Shown piece by piece: positions 46,844 through 58,733 of a stretch of DNA of 64,000 bases. Below the pieces are notes generated by a model that searched no databases, was not told where the DNA came from, and worked only from the letters and a program-made list of their open reading frames with translations. The position numbers and the translations under genes were made by a program. Source of the DNA: Plecoglossus altivelis (lineage: Eukaryota > Chordata > Actinopteri > Osmeriformes > Plecoglossidae); contig BROE01000007.1 in NCBI GenBank assembly GCA_036571765.1, forward strand, positions 14,166,209 to 14,230,208. The letters are read 5' to 3'. How positions within the stretch are numbered: the stretch's first letter is position 1; every line of letters begins with the position of its first letter.

Positions 46844-47104
46844 CATATATCATTGATGAGGTCCTGCTATTCAATGAGAGAGGATTGACCAGCTCATCCT
46901 CAGTGCAGCAGACGTCTCCTTGGTCCGAGTCGGACCGCCAAGGACACACCAAGAGGCTCCTCCTCCGCCCCACCCTTCCTTCGACACCATTTCCTGCTTG
47001 AGTCGACCCCCGCCAGCGTTTCAAAACTGTTTCTCCAACGCTTCTTCCAAAAACTCAGACTGTTTTCCAGAGCAGAAGCGGCCCAGCCCTCCCAGACAGA
47101 GGTG
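46844..47104 (+). other. kcnj2 5' UTR (exon 2 part) with uORF and hairpin
   Basis: A ten-codon upstream frame, MRSCYSMRED, runs 46856-46888 and ends well before the main start. At 46918-46943 a stem forms from GGTCCG and CGGACC around an AGT loop, extended by CCTT and AAGG across a GCC bulge. No other ATG precedes the main start in this exon. Confidence 0.55.
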
Positions 47105-48388
47105 ATGGGAAGTGTGCGAGCCGACCGCTACAGCATCGTATCTTCAGAGGAGGACGGAATGAAGCTGGCCACCATGGCGGTCCCAAACGGCTACGGTAAC
47201 GGCAAGGGCAAGGTGCACACGCGGCGCCAGACCCAAAGCCGGTTTGTCAAGAAGGATGGTCACTGCAACGTGCATTTCATCAACGTGAGCGAGAAAGGGC
47301 AGCGATATTTGGCCGACCTCTTCACCACCTGCGTGGACATCCGTTGGCGGTGGATGTTTGTCATTTTCTGCCTGGCCTTCCTCCTGTCGTGGCTGTTTTT
47401 CGGCTGCGTCTTCTGGCTGGTCGCCATCTTTCACGGGGATTTAGAGAACAGCAGCCAGAAGTGCGTCTCCAACGTCAGCAGCTTCACCGCGGCTTTTCTC
47501 TTCTCCATCGAGACGCAAACGACGATCGGTTACGGTTACAGATACGTGACGGACGAGTGCCCTGTCGCCGTCTTCATGGTGGTCTTCCAGAGCATCGTGG
47601 GCTGCATCATCGACGCCTTCATCATCGGCGCCGTCATGGCCAAGATGGCCAAGCCCAAGAAGAGGAACGAGACCCTGGTGTTTAGTCACAACGCCACGGT
47701 GGCCATGAGAGACAACAAGCTGTGCTTGATGTGGCGCGTGGGGAACCTGAGGAAGAGCCACCTGGTGGAGGCCCACGTCAGGGCTCAGCTCCTCAAGTCC
47801 CGCACCACGGCCGAGGGGGAGTTCATCCCCCTGGACCAGATGGACATCGACGTGGGCTTCGACAGCGGGGTCGACCGCATCTTCCTGGTGTCCCCCATCA
47901 CCATCGTCCACGAGATCGACGAGGACAGCCCCTTCTACGACATGAGCAAGCAGGAGCTCGAGACCTCCGATTTCGAGATCGTAGTCATCCTGGAGGGCAT
48001 GGTGGAGGCCACGGCCATGACCACGCAATGCCGCAGTTCCTACCTGGCCTCCGAGATCCTCTGGGGCCACCGTTTCGAACCGGTGCTCTTCGAGGAGAAG
48101 AGCTACTACAAAGTGGACTACTCACGCTTTCATAAGACATATGAGGTGCCAAGCACCCCGCTGTGTTGCGCTAGAGACCTTGCGGAGAAAAAATACATCC
48201 TATCCAACTCTAACTCCTTCTGCTACGAGAATGAGGTGGCGCTCGCGAGCAAGGACGACACAGACGAGGGGAACGGGGGGAGCGTGGGCCCGGACGGAAC
48301 CCAGACGGACAACGTTTCGGACACGGGCCACAGCCAGGCCACAGTGCCGCTAGAGCCACGTCCTCTGAGGAGAGAATCTGAGATATGA
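47105..48388 (+). CDS. kcnj2: Inward rectifier potassium channel Kir2.1
   Basis: A 427-residue subunit, the same length as human Kir2.1, in one exon. Start: ATG at 47105 (G at -3 and +4) begins MGSVR, the family N-terminus. Layout: cytoplasmic N-terminus 1-81, TM1 about 82-108, turret 109-126, pore helix and filter TIGYGY at 140-145, TM2 about 154-179, cytoplasmic domain to the end. Rectification residues D170, E222 and E297 (human D172, E224, E299) are present. PIP2-contact residues K183, K185, K186, R187, R216, K217 and R310 are conserved, as are the disulfide cysteines C120 and C152. The ER-export signal FCYENE (372-377) and the PDZ-binding end RRESEI (422-427) are intact. It carries the strong inward-rectifier K+ current that stabilises resting potential in heart, muscle and neurons. 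Differences from human: turret two residues shorter with sequons at N115 and N123, Y147 in place of C149, and a rewritten 383-411 segment. Teleosts often have kcnj2a and kcnj2b; linkage to kcnj16 alone does not let me assign which. Confidence 0.98.
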   Translation: MGSVRADRYSIVSSEEDGMKLATMAVPNGYGNGKGKVHTRRQTQSRFVKKDGHCNVHFINVSEKGQRYLADLFTTCVDIRWRWMFVIFCLAFLLSWLFFGCVFWLVAIFHGDLENSSQKCVSNVSSFTAAFLFSIETQTTIGYGYRYVTDECPVAVFMVVFQSIVGCIIDAFIIGAVMAKMAKPKKRNETLVFSHNATVAMRDNKLCLMWRVGNLRKSHLVEAHVRAQLLKSRTTAEGEFIPLDQMDIDVGFDSGVDRIFLVSPITIVHEIDEDSPFYDMSKQELETSDFEIVVILEGMVEATAMTTQCRSSYLASEILWGHRFEPVLFEEKSYYKVDYSRFHKTYEVPSTPLCCARDLAEKKYILSNSNSFCYENEVALASKDDTDEGNGGSVGPDGTQTDNVSDTGHSQATVPLEPRPLRRESEI

Positions 48389-50420
48389 CTGACGGAGGCC
48401 TCTCCTTTGAGATCCTCCTCCATAACAACCTGCTCTAAAAGGCACATTGAGATGAGCTGGGCCTTAGGTGGAAGACAGGTTCGCGCTGATGGTACTGCTG
48501 TGGGAAGGGGTTAAGACTGGGCCGTGCTCGTTACAGGACGTTCTCTGTATGACAAAACCTAAGCACGCTTTCAGCGTGTGCATAGGAGGAACAGTCTCCC
48601 ACACAAGACGTCTTTTGTGTTCATTGTCTGGAGCGAACCATGTCACATTAGGAAAGGGGGGGGGTTTTAGATGACTTGAAAATGTCAGGGATGTGTCTGT
48701 TGATTGGCCCAGTTAACAATGTACACGAGGATTTGTTATGAAGGTGTTTTTTCTGCTTCAACAATCTTTTCGAAATGTTGCAAGGAGTTGGAGCTCTGCT
48801 TTTACACAATTGAAAACATGGGCATAGATGCTCATCGAGAACTAGGTTTGCTCTAAACCAGACCCATTTAGCTAATTTGCACATTAATTGGGCATAAGTT
48901 TGTAAAAGGTCCTTTTAAAGTTAATGGATGTTTTCATCCATGGAATCCTTCTCGATAACAAAGAAATTGTCCAACTGAAATAGTACTTATACAAGGAATG
49001 ACTGGTTCTTTATCAAAGTAACTGAACACATTTTTGTAAACTTTTGTCTGGTGGGTGTTGCCGTCAAAGAAGATATGTGTCTGTGGCAGATATGGTACAC
49101 TGCATGAATGATTATGAGCTGGTCTCTGGACAGACATTACACATGGCAGAGGTCGAAAGGAGAAACGTTCTTGACAGAAGAAGATTTTTGTTTGTATTGG
49201 AACTTTTTTTTTTTTTTGATCACGCGAGCAACGATGTTTCTGAAATGTAGAAGAGATTATTTTCCGGCGCGTATCTCATCCCACAGAATAGTTGCTGGTC
49301 AAATTGACAGAAACGCTCCTGTTTACGTGAAGGAATTTAGCAGGATAGACGTATCAGTATAGAAACGAAACAGAGATGAACTGAAGCCTACAAAATGGAG
49401 GGGTGGGCTAAAACGAGCATATGAATGTTCTTAAAAGTGCTGCTATGTTGTCGCATTTTATAGGGTTTGACAGCAAAAGCCAAAGAGTATTATTATTATT
49501 ATTATATTTAGTGTTTCTTTTTCCACTTGTAAGAATGATATGCGTTAATAATTTCCAAGTAAAAAGAATGTTTTTCAACTAGTTGTTCACATTTGATTAC
49601 ATTTGAGCCCCACAACACCAACCCTTTGTCATAGTCGATAGGAACACACAGCGTCTGAGTGAGCCACACAATCCCACAAACATCTAAATTATCTAAGTTA
49701 TGAGTTATAATACCTGGTGCTTATCAAGTGTCCTAAACAATCATTTAGACGGATTTGTAGATCATGCATCTTAACTCTCAAGTGAAGTCTCACCAGGACA
49801 TTGTTAATTCAAGACCGTTCAACCATCCAATTAAAACGTTATAATCCTTAATCTCAGATGAACAGTGTTAAAACGGTCATCCGTTCAAAAGGCTTAAATT
49901 AACAAGACGACAGTGCAGTTCAGTAGTAGCCTGCCAACGAGAGCACCGTTCTCCAAAGCTCTTTAAACCGGGAGACGATAAAATACACATCTCTCCTTTT
50001 CTCCTTTTCCCCACTCTTTGTTGTTCATGCATGCATACTTAATATCCAGAGCGTAGGTTTACCAACCTCGTTATCAACATTATTTAAAAGAAAAATCATT
50101 TCGAAGGTGTCGCTGTACTTGGCTATCTACGATTGGAAAACAAAACCAGAAGTACTATGACCCTGTTTATCAGACCTCGACTTCGCATCATGGTAAAACA
50201 ATCTATTTTCTGTCTTTTCACAACGACGGAAACCCTTTGAGCATTTGAGGTTCTTCTTTTGTAAAAAGCCCCCCCCCTCCCGGCAGTCCTCTTGTATCAG
50301 AGTCTTCCACTTGTACTGCAAAACAATGGAATGTACAGATTTTTATATGAATAATATTATTGTTATTATTGTATATTATATTATATTGTTCTTTTTTCAA
50401 TAAAACCTCAATGAATGATC
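48389..50420 (+). terminator. kcnj2 3' UTR and poly(A) signal
   Basis: About 2 kb of A/T-rich sequence after the stop ends with the canonical AATAAA at 50399-50404, followed by a GT-rich downstream element (CAGTTGTTATCGTTGCC). A (TTA)n stretch lies at 49490-49505. A later AATAAA at about 51859, beyond the minisatellite, could give a longer isoform. Confidence 0.6.
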
Positions 50421-50617
50421 AAATGCAGTTGTTATCGTTGCCTAATTGAAGATATACAAATATGAATTCACCTTGAGAACTCAATGAACCACGTCTAATA
50501 GTAGAGTGGATTCATTCTTTCAAGATGCACTGATTGGATAAGGTTCTGCTTGTTACTCACCCAGCCACTGTGTTTGGGACAGATTTATGAAAACGGCTCA
50601 CTGACCCACACTAACAA

Positions 50618-51122
50618 GCCCTGCCATGGTAGAACCTGGTCTGACCTCGCTGTGGGAGAACCTGGTGTAACCTCGCAATTGGAGAACCTGTTCTAACCTT
50701 ACAATTGGAGAACCTGGCCTATCCTCGCAAGAAAGAACCAGGCCTAACCTTACAATTGGAGGGCCTAATCTTAAAATTGGAGAACCTGTTCTAACCTTAA
50801 AATGGAAGAACCTGGTCTAACCTCGCAATTGGATAACCTGTTCTAACCTTACAATTGGAGAACCTGTTCTAACCTTACAATTGGAGGGCCTAGCCTTACA
50901 ATTGGAGAACCTGGCCTAACCTTACAATTGGAGAACCTGTTCTAACCTTGCAATTGGAGAACCTGGCCTAACCTTACAATTGGAGAACCTGTTCTAACCT
51001 TATAATTGGAGGGCCTAACCTTACAATTGGAGGGCCTGTTCTAACCTTGCAATTGAAGAACCTGGCCTAACCTCACAATTGGAGAACCTGGCCTAACCTT
51101 GCAATTGGAGAACCTGGCTTGG
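50618..51122. repeat. 26-bp minisatellite, about 19 copies, downstream of kcnj2
   Basis: The unit combines AACCTGTTCTAACC or AACCTGGCCTAACC with TTACAATTGGAG. Several shortened copies read GGGCCTA instead of AACCTGTTCTA. It starts about 200 bp after the kcnj2 poly(A) signal. Confidence 0.95.
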
Positions 51123-52751
51123 CCCTGCTGCTCCTTGCCTGCGTGTTTAGAAGTGTCCCCTTCTCTAGTGCGTCAGAGACCTGACATCTGTAGTTGTGGC
51201 TGTGCCTGTGACAGAAAGCAGCCTACCTTGTCTCACAACAGTAGGGATTAGAAGCCCTTTTTGCTCTTTAGTCACATCCAGAACAGCTCATCTATCTCCT
51301 GCCCTGTCTGTTTCTGTTCTCCTGTTGTTTGATTCAGTGCACCCATGTGTCACAAGTTGAGGTTGAATCTTTCAATCTGTCTCGAAGACTACATCTCCCA
51401 AACAACACATTTGTGTCATTGTGAAAAAGGGTGATGAATTTCGACAACACATCTATTAACTGCGTAATTCTACTGCCGTGTCATGTTGAGTGAAAACAGA
51501 TTGGGGAGAGGATGTGGAAATTTTTTTTTTTTACTAAGGATGAAGGTGACAGTGGCCTTCCGCTTCCAGACCATCATCTCTCCATTTCTGTTTTCAAGAA
51601 GATTGAGAAGTTGGAGAAAAACTTGACTTGAACCCAGCTCAGTGGAAAATTCCTCCGTTTAGAGTTAGTGAAGATTGACACTAATATCAACTTCTGGAAA
51701 GGTTTCATAGCTACGAATGTGATACTCTGTCCCCCGTTGTTCAAATGGCACACTTTCTCTTTTACTTGTAGTGCATTAAGTTGGAAGTAATTTCGTATTA
51801 AATCATGACTTAAAATATACAGTCCAAGTGCCAGTATTTAATAGTGACTCAGCACACAAAATAAAGGTGTTTGCTGAAGAACAGTAAACGACGGTGAGCG
51901 TTTTGAGAGCTCACGTGACCAGAACGTTTGCCGGTCATTATAAATCAGTAGTTAAGAGGTTTAAGAACAGCACAGTAAAGCCCAAGCAAAACAGAAAAGT
52001 AGGGTATCATCTTGTACCATCAAGCCACGGAAAGGACCGGAGGGGGGTTGGGTGGGAAAGCAAGGAGTAAGGAGTTCACCTTATCCGGTCACACCATTTA
52101 ATATTCCATTTATTTATTGAATTATTAATTGAAAAGTGGTTACCAGGAAGGGCACATTGAGGCTACTTCCTGTTCGAAAGGAAGACTAGTGGTACATTGT
52201 TAAGCTCCATACAGAGTCTTTGGCTAGGTGAACTTCTGTGACGCTATTGTGGTACGTCTCTCTCCTTTGTTTAGGAAAACAATAAAAAAAGGTTGTATAT
52301 GAGTGAGACAAACTTCCGAAAGGAAACATTGGACTAACTTTCTGTGCTTAGGTTTAAACGTTGAAAAAAAAATTAATGTAACTTTTTATATTTTTAGAAT
52401 CCCTTACTCAGTCAGTTGCTCTCTGTGCTGCAGTTTATGCCTTGTAGTATGCGAGCAACGCTACGAGTGGAACAACAATGCATAGCTAAAGTAGAGCGGC
52501 AATAACACAACACAATCTGTGTTCGAAACTATCACAGGAACACCGTGAAAAACACCTTTTGTCGTGATCCTTCTGGGAACTTTCCTTTCAGACAGACCCA
52601 GCACTCCTCCAGACCTGTGATCCCCGTGTTTGGTCTGTCTCTGGAGGGATGCCTTCCGGCTTCACACGGACCCCTGCCCTGCCAGACAAACCTTTCTCAC
52701 TGGTCCTGCGGTGTCTCTGGACGGATCAAAGGACGCTTCTTTGATAAGGTG
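51123..52751. other. Unique DNA downstream of kcnj2
   Basis: It includes extra AATAAA motifs near 51859 and 52283, and a short T run at 51520-51532. No exon recognised. Confidence 0.4.
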
Positions 52752-52773
52752 CCCCCCCCCCCCCCCCCCCCCC
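52752..52773. repeat. 22-C homopolymer
   Basis: Uninterrupted C run. Its length is likely unreliable in the assembly. Confidence 0.9.
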
Positions 52774-53127
52774 ATCTGGGTGACAACATGAAAAGCTCAC
52801 TTCAGCCATAGACTTAACCAGCAGCATACATGTCTTTTAAATGGCAGGAACCATTAATCAGTTTTAATAGATGTGCTTATTATCACTATTTGAAGCTGAT
52901 CCTAAATGCGCTGCTCACGCTAATTCTTCCCTTTGGCTGTTTTCTTTTCCGTTGAGACGAGCAGGTTGATGCAGACAAGGCCTGACCGTCCAGAGGACTA
53001 AAGAGACATTCTGCTCCAGCTCTGACCTGACTTTGAGGCTCTGCCAATAACCGCTGCCTTCACTCTGATGCCTTGCCAGAACACCTGATACCCTCTCAAC
53101 ACAGGACAAGGCACAAGACTCTTCCAT

Positions 53128-53177
53128 CAACTCAACAACAACAACAACAAAACATAGATTGTTGTTGTTGTCTAGTT
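53128..53177. repeat. CAA/TTG inverted repeat
   Basis: CAACAACAACAACAA and TTGTTGTTGTTGT face each other across the loop AACATAGA, with outer CAACT and AGTTG also complementary. The stem is about 18 bp with two unpaired bases. A T11 and G16 run (53190-53216) follows directly. Confidence 0.85.
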
Positions 53178-53216
53178 GAAAAATATAGATTTTTTTTTTT
53201 GGGGGGGGGGGGGGGG

Positions 53217-54479
53217 TGTTGAAAAATCAAATCTTTTAGGATTATTTGTTGTGTCTCGTATACGTAATCTAATACTTAATCCAATTTGCCTTCACCTCCC
53301 ATGTTGGAGTAGTGTTTGCTATGCATGTCCTTATTTGGCATTCATACGCTGGCACGAGGGAGGACGTAGTATTCAGATCGTTTCATTCTCAGCCTGTGCT
53401 AACCACCCTGTAACAAGGTAGAGTTGTCCAGCTGTTCTGCACTGTGAGTCCCAGAACATGACCAGAGACTAGCCGTTCAGTCTCCAGAGGGAAAGATACC
53501 GTTCATACCGATGTCCCTTACAGTAGCACTTTACAAGAAGTTGGAAAGAACTGCATGTTAAAATGTCTTTGAATAACTTCAAAAGTAACATGTGGTATTT
53601 ATTTATTTATTTATTATACAACAGCCTGGTCAGATGCACTTGATCATTTGAAATGGGCCATATTAGGAATGAATAAAAAATGGGATTACATCACATCCTA
53701 AATAATTAACGGTCCTGGTTAATTTCTCCTTATTACGTCTCATGCTTGGTCGGACAGCTAAATTGTAATCCCCAAAGAAGACTCAGATTTCGGCATCTGC
53801 TACTAGGAACCCGCCCCAGGCTACACACTGTAGGCTATACAAAACAAAACAAAACTTCCAAATATTTCTAACAGTCCCCATACCTATAAAAGTTGGGAAA
53901 CGATAGCGTTGGAAGCAAATCAATGACGTAACATTTGAACATCACAAAAATTTGTCTAGAATTCACCTCTTGGTAAATTTGAATGTGAATTTATGTACAA
54001 AAGGTACAAAAACAGAACAGTGAAATTAAGATCCCCCAAAAATTGGAGCAAGAAAAAGACACAGGATTTAAGACGATGGAATTAGACCCGAAACGATTCT
54101 AGCGATACATTTTTTTAAACAATTTGACCTGAAAACATTCAAGGCCCAAAAACAGGAGGCAACATTTTTTTAAAGCACATTTTCAAAACATGAATTTCAC
54201 CATTCGAATTTGAGCAACCTGAATACAGGTAGCTACCGGGCGAAGTTACCTAACATGATACTCGTAATCCTTACATTCTGAAGCCATACTAAAGCGTTTG
54301 CTGAGTAGCTTTTGTCGATCGGGAAAATCTCCAGTTACTCAAATGTTCAAATAGCGACGAACTTTCTAACGATCTTGCATGTGACTCTAACGGTGTTAAG
54401 TGCGTGCTACGGACATTTAGACTTTCCGTTCCGAGTCACCGATCAGACAGTTGAACTAAGAAGGCAAATGTGACATTCG
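53217..54479. other. Unique A/T-leaning DNA
   Basis: It contains short (TTTA)n near 53598-53613 and A-rich tracts. No gene. Confidence 0.4.
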
Positions 54480-54900
54480 ATGATGCTGAAATGCATCGGA
54501 ACTTTTCATCTCTGTTAAAGGGAGGTAAATCGGCTTGGCTCGGAGAACCGCAGCCCGGCCCATCCAGGAAAGGGTAACCTTGATAACGCCGGCTTGATGG
54601 GGAGTTAACAGGGGTTTATATCCAGTGGAAACCACGGCTGGCGAGCAACATGAAGCTCAGCAGAAGAGCTTAACCCGCACACAAAGGGTCTGCTTACATT
54701 TATAGCTCCTGGCCTTGGATAAGATAACTCATCACCTCCACAGGAACGCAGGCAAGGAAAAAATAAAGCAAAATGGCCTGTCTGCAAACTTCTCTTGCTT
54801 CCAGAAATCGACTTGTAGCCTACTGACACTGACAAGTTTTCAGTTAGGCCAAGAGCCTCGATTTTCCATCCACCTCTGCCCCCCTCGTGGTAAGTAACGG
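54480..54900. other. Candidate non-coding regulatory block
   Basis: A repeat-free, compositionally balanced stretch with clustered transcription-factor-like words: GATAAGATAA at 54718-54727 (tandem GATA sites), GGAGTTAACAGG at 54600-54611, and TTATAGC near 54700. This is a weak visual impression only, without conservation data. Confidence 0.2.
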
Positions 54901-56787
54901 AAGCTTAGAATAGACATTTAAATTAGTTCAAAGAACGCGAATTTGTTGTCTATGTAGGTTTGAATACCTTGTTCATACACCGTCTGTTATTTATACATAT
55001 CGTTTTCACAATTTCAAGGTGTTACCTTCTAATATCAGATTGTGTATCTTCGGATGAGTAATATTTGAGTAATCGAATATTTGCTGGAGCAACAGGAGAC
55101 TTAATGGACTGACGGGATTATTTTTTAAAGCCAATCCAGTAGGTAGACCTGGAAAAGGCCACTTGGGGCCTATAGAGAACCAATAGACCAGAGACTATTG
55201 TGCAGAATCATTCAAAAGGTGCAAGTCTCCAAAAGACCAAACAAGACTTGCAGTTTGATGCTGTATTTATAGTATGTTGCTTTGGTGTGTCTCATTCATG
55301 TTATCTGCACTCTGATTTGAAAGTAGGGAAAAACAGCAACAGCTTTATTTAAGTGTAGAACTACAGGGCCAATGCACAGTGCTCTGAAAACACACGCCAT
55401 GCAACCTTTCATCACTAGCCCAATAAGCGCCCCAAACTAATCCAATCATGTTGCTGGGATAAATAAAATGTAAACAAAACGATGGTGTCATTGCCATCAT
55501 CATCATCATCCTTTAGGATTGGTTAACCATCCAAGAACCGATCTTAACGCCAGCATAGCAAGGCAGCTAGGACACACGACCGAAAAGGAAGAGCTATAGC
55601 ATGCGGTGGGAAAGCAGTCGTTACCACGGTCACATGCAGAACACCGCAACTCCACGACAACGCCTCAGAGAGAGTGACGAGCCGGTGACTTGGACATGAG
55701 CCTAGCGGTCTGTGTAAAGCCTGTGCTGTCTCTCCCCCTGACGATAACTGTAAACAATAACAGCCAATTAGGAAGCACGTCTCGTCATTATCATCATCAT
55801 TACATCTCTAGATCCTTTGGTTAATTCGATTTTGCCTTCACAGAGGCTTTTTTTAGAATCAACACACACAGTAACAACAGGCTTGAATGCTGAAATAACC
55901 TTTTGACAGTTGGAAGCCAAAGCGTTCATCATTTTGCATGGGTTATTCACATGGAAACTGCCATGGGTACAGTGATATATAATGTCTGTCTTGGGACTAT
56001 TTTCTACTATTATCTCTAATGTTATAATATGATCTTTTGACGAGGCAGTGTCACTTCCAAGCACGTGGCCAAGTGTAATTGTCCTCGTGCAACATGCTGC
56101 AGCTCTGTAGAGAATGTGTTCAAGTCACTCATCGTTACAGAGGAACTGTATGCAGTTTTAACACAACGGCATTGCGTCAACAGAATATTGGCAAAAAGTC
56201 CATGTTTACGTCGAAGGAAATGGAACTGCGAGACTCCGACAAAAGAATATGTGGCTACCTTGCTCATCTACGCTGAATTCAGGGCTTCCACACACGGGAG
56301 AAATGTTGAAACTAGACAGAAGGATGTATAGGTGGTAACACAGGTGTTAGGGAGAATACCTTTTAGCCAGGTGTTCAGAAAAACGCATTCTGATGAGTCG
56401 CTGTGTTTTGGCACAATGTGATTAGGTTGAGAAGTGGTTTGATTCATGTCAATATATTTCATTTTAAGTTTCTTATTCCAACGCCTGAAAGCCAGAGACA
56501 CCTGCTACTATACACAAATAAATCTTATTTTTAATAGCTCAGTGATGCCACATGGATATTGCGCAACATACATGCCACATATAATATGCTGCCATACATC
56601 ATGCCTGCATTGGAATGGTGATTTTGTGACAGCTGACCACTGACAGTGTAGTCTTCTACAGGGCTTTCAGCCACTTCACGAGACTCACTGTCACACACAG
56701 GCTCACATTCTGAAGGCTTAATTGACAGGTATGTCTGTTCATGTGTTTTTACATGATCTTATTGTTCCATTTGACCGAAACAAGCGC
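54901..56787. other. Unique non-coding DNA
   Basis: (CAT)n microrepeats lie near 55497-55510 and 55786-55800. No recognisable exon. Confidence 0.4.
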
Positions 56788-56985
56788 CATTTACGTGAGA
56801 CGAAACACCGCAGCGTGGGCTCCCTTTACATTACACGAAACACCGTAATGAGGGCTCCCTTTACATCAGATGAAACACTGCAATGTGGGCTGCCTTTACA
56901 TTACACTAAACACCGCAATGTGGGCTTCCTTTACATGAGATGAAACACCACAGTGAGGGCTCCCTTTACATTACATGCCACCTCT
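56788..56985. repeat. 35-bp tandem repeat, about 5 copies
   Basis: Units of CCTTTACATTACACGAAACA plus CCGCAATGTGGGCTC, differing at ATTACA/ATCAGA/ATGAGA and GTGGG/GAGGG. Confidence 0.92.
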
Positions 56986-58507
56986 TTGGTGTTGCTGCTG
57001 CCGAACTGAATGGACTGTATGTCATCTAATCCCATTCTCGACACGCCAGCAATGCTGAAAGGGACACTAAACAGCTGGTGTCAGAACTAAGGGGGAGGAT
57101 GGGTGCTGGCCAGGACAAAAAATGAAGAAGCATGCCAGGAATGTTTTGAACAATCGACCAGGCCTTTTCCATCCACAACGGTGTATTGTCGTGTGTGTAA
57201 TTGTTTAGTCGTTGGCCAATGTGCTACCAAAGCACGTTCGGAGACAAGGATCGGATAGTTCTTTTAATGATATGCTGGAAGGGTTTTAACTACACTCAAA
57301 CTGCACTGTCACCGTCTGCGATCAACCTCTTTGCATTCATGTCCCTGCCAAGGGAAAGTTTACATACCCTGTCTGAAACACTCTTCCACCCCGGAAGGAG
57401 GAATACCAGTGGAATCAAGACGACATGAAAGTTTCCAACAGGCAGGGTGTGGTGTTGCTATAGATACGGGCCTAGTCTGGAGGTGAAGACCCTTGAGAGC
57501 ACATCGGAGTTAGTCCGTTGCGACTCCCAACATTCCAACACGTTAGACTGTTGCAGAGGGCCATCGACCAGTCAGACTTTCCATGCAGCTGAGAGAACCA
57601 GGTGGAAAGCTGTCTCCAGAGTCTAGGCCCATCCCTGGCCTTAAGCCGCTGTGATTTCCTGCTATCGCTTTGCTTCCCACTCTCCCCGCCTGACACAAGA
57701 CACATCCTCTCGCTAGGCGTGTGTTATGACAGATTCGGGTTTCGATGATAAACGGGATGGGCCTCGGTGTCAGCGCGGTGTCTTATGATGGCGTTTGCTT
57801 GTTCTTTGACAGCTGGGTCATGGCGAAAACGCGTGGCTTCCTCCGGGCGGGTCGCCGGGGAGGGTCACATGTCGAGGTGTTGCTGTGCTCTTAGTGCAAT
57901 GCTCCTGTCTCACGCTTCCTACCAGTATGTCAGACCACACCTGCGGATGATGGATGGATCCTCTCTGAAAGACAGAACGTCCGATTGGACCGGCTGTGGG
58001 AGGGGTCCTTGGCAGGGCCACGGCTGGCTGGATGCTGGCCTTCTTCTGACTGGCAGGTAGGTGTCAGATGGAGGGATTCTCCAGATGCCCTCTTCGGATG
58101 ACCTTTCCTCTTTGGTCACAGCAAGTTCTGTCACAGAATACCTGAATCCTAACCGGTGTTGTCGTTTCACTTGAAAGATGTGACACGGGACAAGGCCACC
58201 GAATTAGATTGCCAAAGGGGCACAACCGCGGTGTGGTGTTACACAACACGCTCTGCAAACGTGTTGTGGAACGTTATTTTACATGCCCGCTAAATTAGAA
58301 GAACATCTCTGGTTGCAGTATCTCCCAATCATCAAAAGGCTCCACCCATCAAAAGGACATGCACGTTTGTGTAGCGGATACGTGAGATAGTGTTTTCCTC
58401 TGTCTTAGGTAATCAAATTGGTTTCTTTGGTTTACAAATTACCATCCTGAAGCAGGATTAGACCGCTGGCACGCTAGCATGAGTGATTTGTATCCAAAGA
58501 CTGACAG
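56986..58507. other. Unique non-coding DNA
   Basis: Overlapping open frames on both strands at 57767-58170 show no recognisable product or splice context. Confidence 0.4.
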
Positions 58508-58692
58508 AGAAAAGGCACAGAAATAGAGAGAGAGACAGAGAGAGAGAGACAGAGAAAAGGCACAGAAATAGAGAGAGAGACAGAGAGAGAGAGACAGAGA
58601 AAAGGCACAGAAATAGAGAGAGAGAGACAGAGAAAAGGCACAGAAATAGAGAGAGAGACAGAGAGAGAGAGACATAGAAAAGGCACAGAAAT

Positions 58693-58724
<32 letters not shown>

Positions 58725-58733
58725 GGGGAAGGG
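58508..58733. repeat. Purine-rich minisatellite, unit about 47 bp
   Basis: Copies of AGAGAAAAGGCACAGAAATA followed by GAGAGAGACAGAGAGAGAGA. Two shortened copies lack one GAGA block. Confidence 0.95.

Noticed and set aside
47102..47104. GTG start one codon before the kcnj2 ATG
   Set aside because: Vertebrate Kir2.1 begins MGSVR; the ATG at 47105 matches this and has a good context.
47441..48070. 209-codon minus-strand frame opposite kcnj2
   Set aside because: Shadow of the GC-rich kcnj2 coding exon, rich in His, Asp and Gly as expected for antisense of GC3-rich codons.
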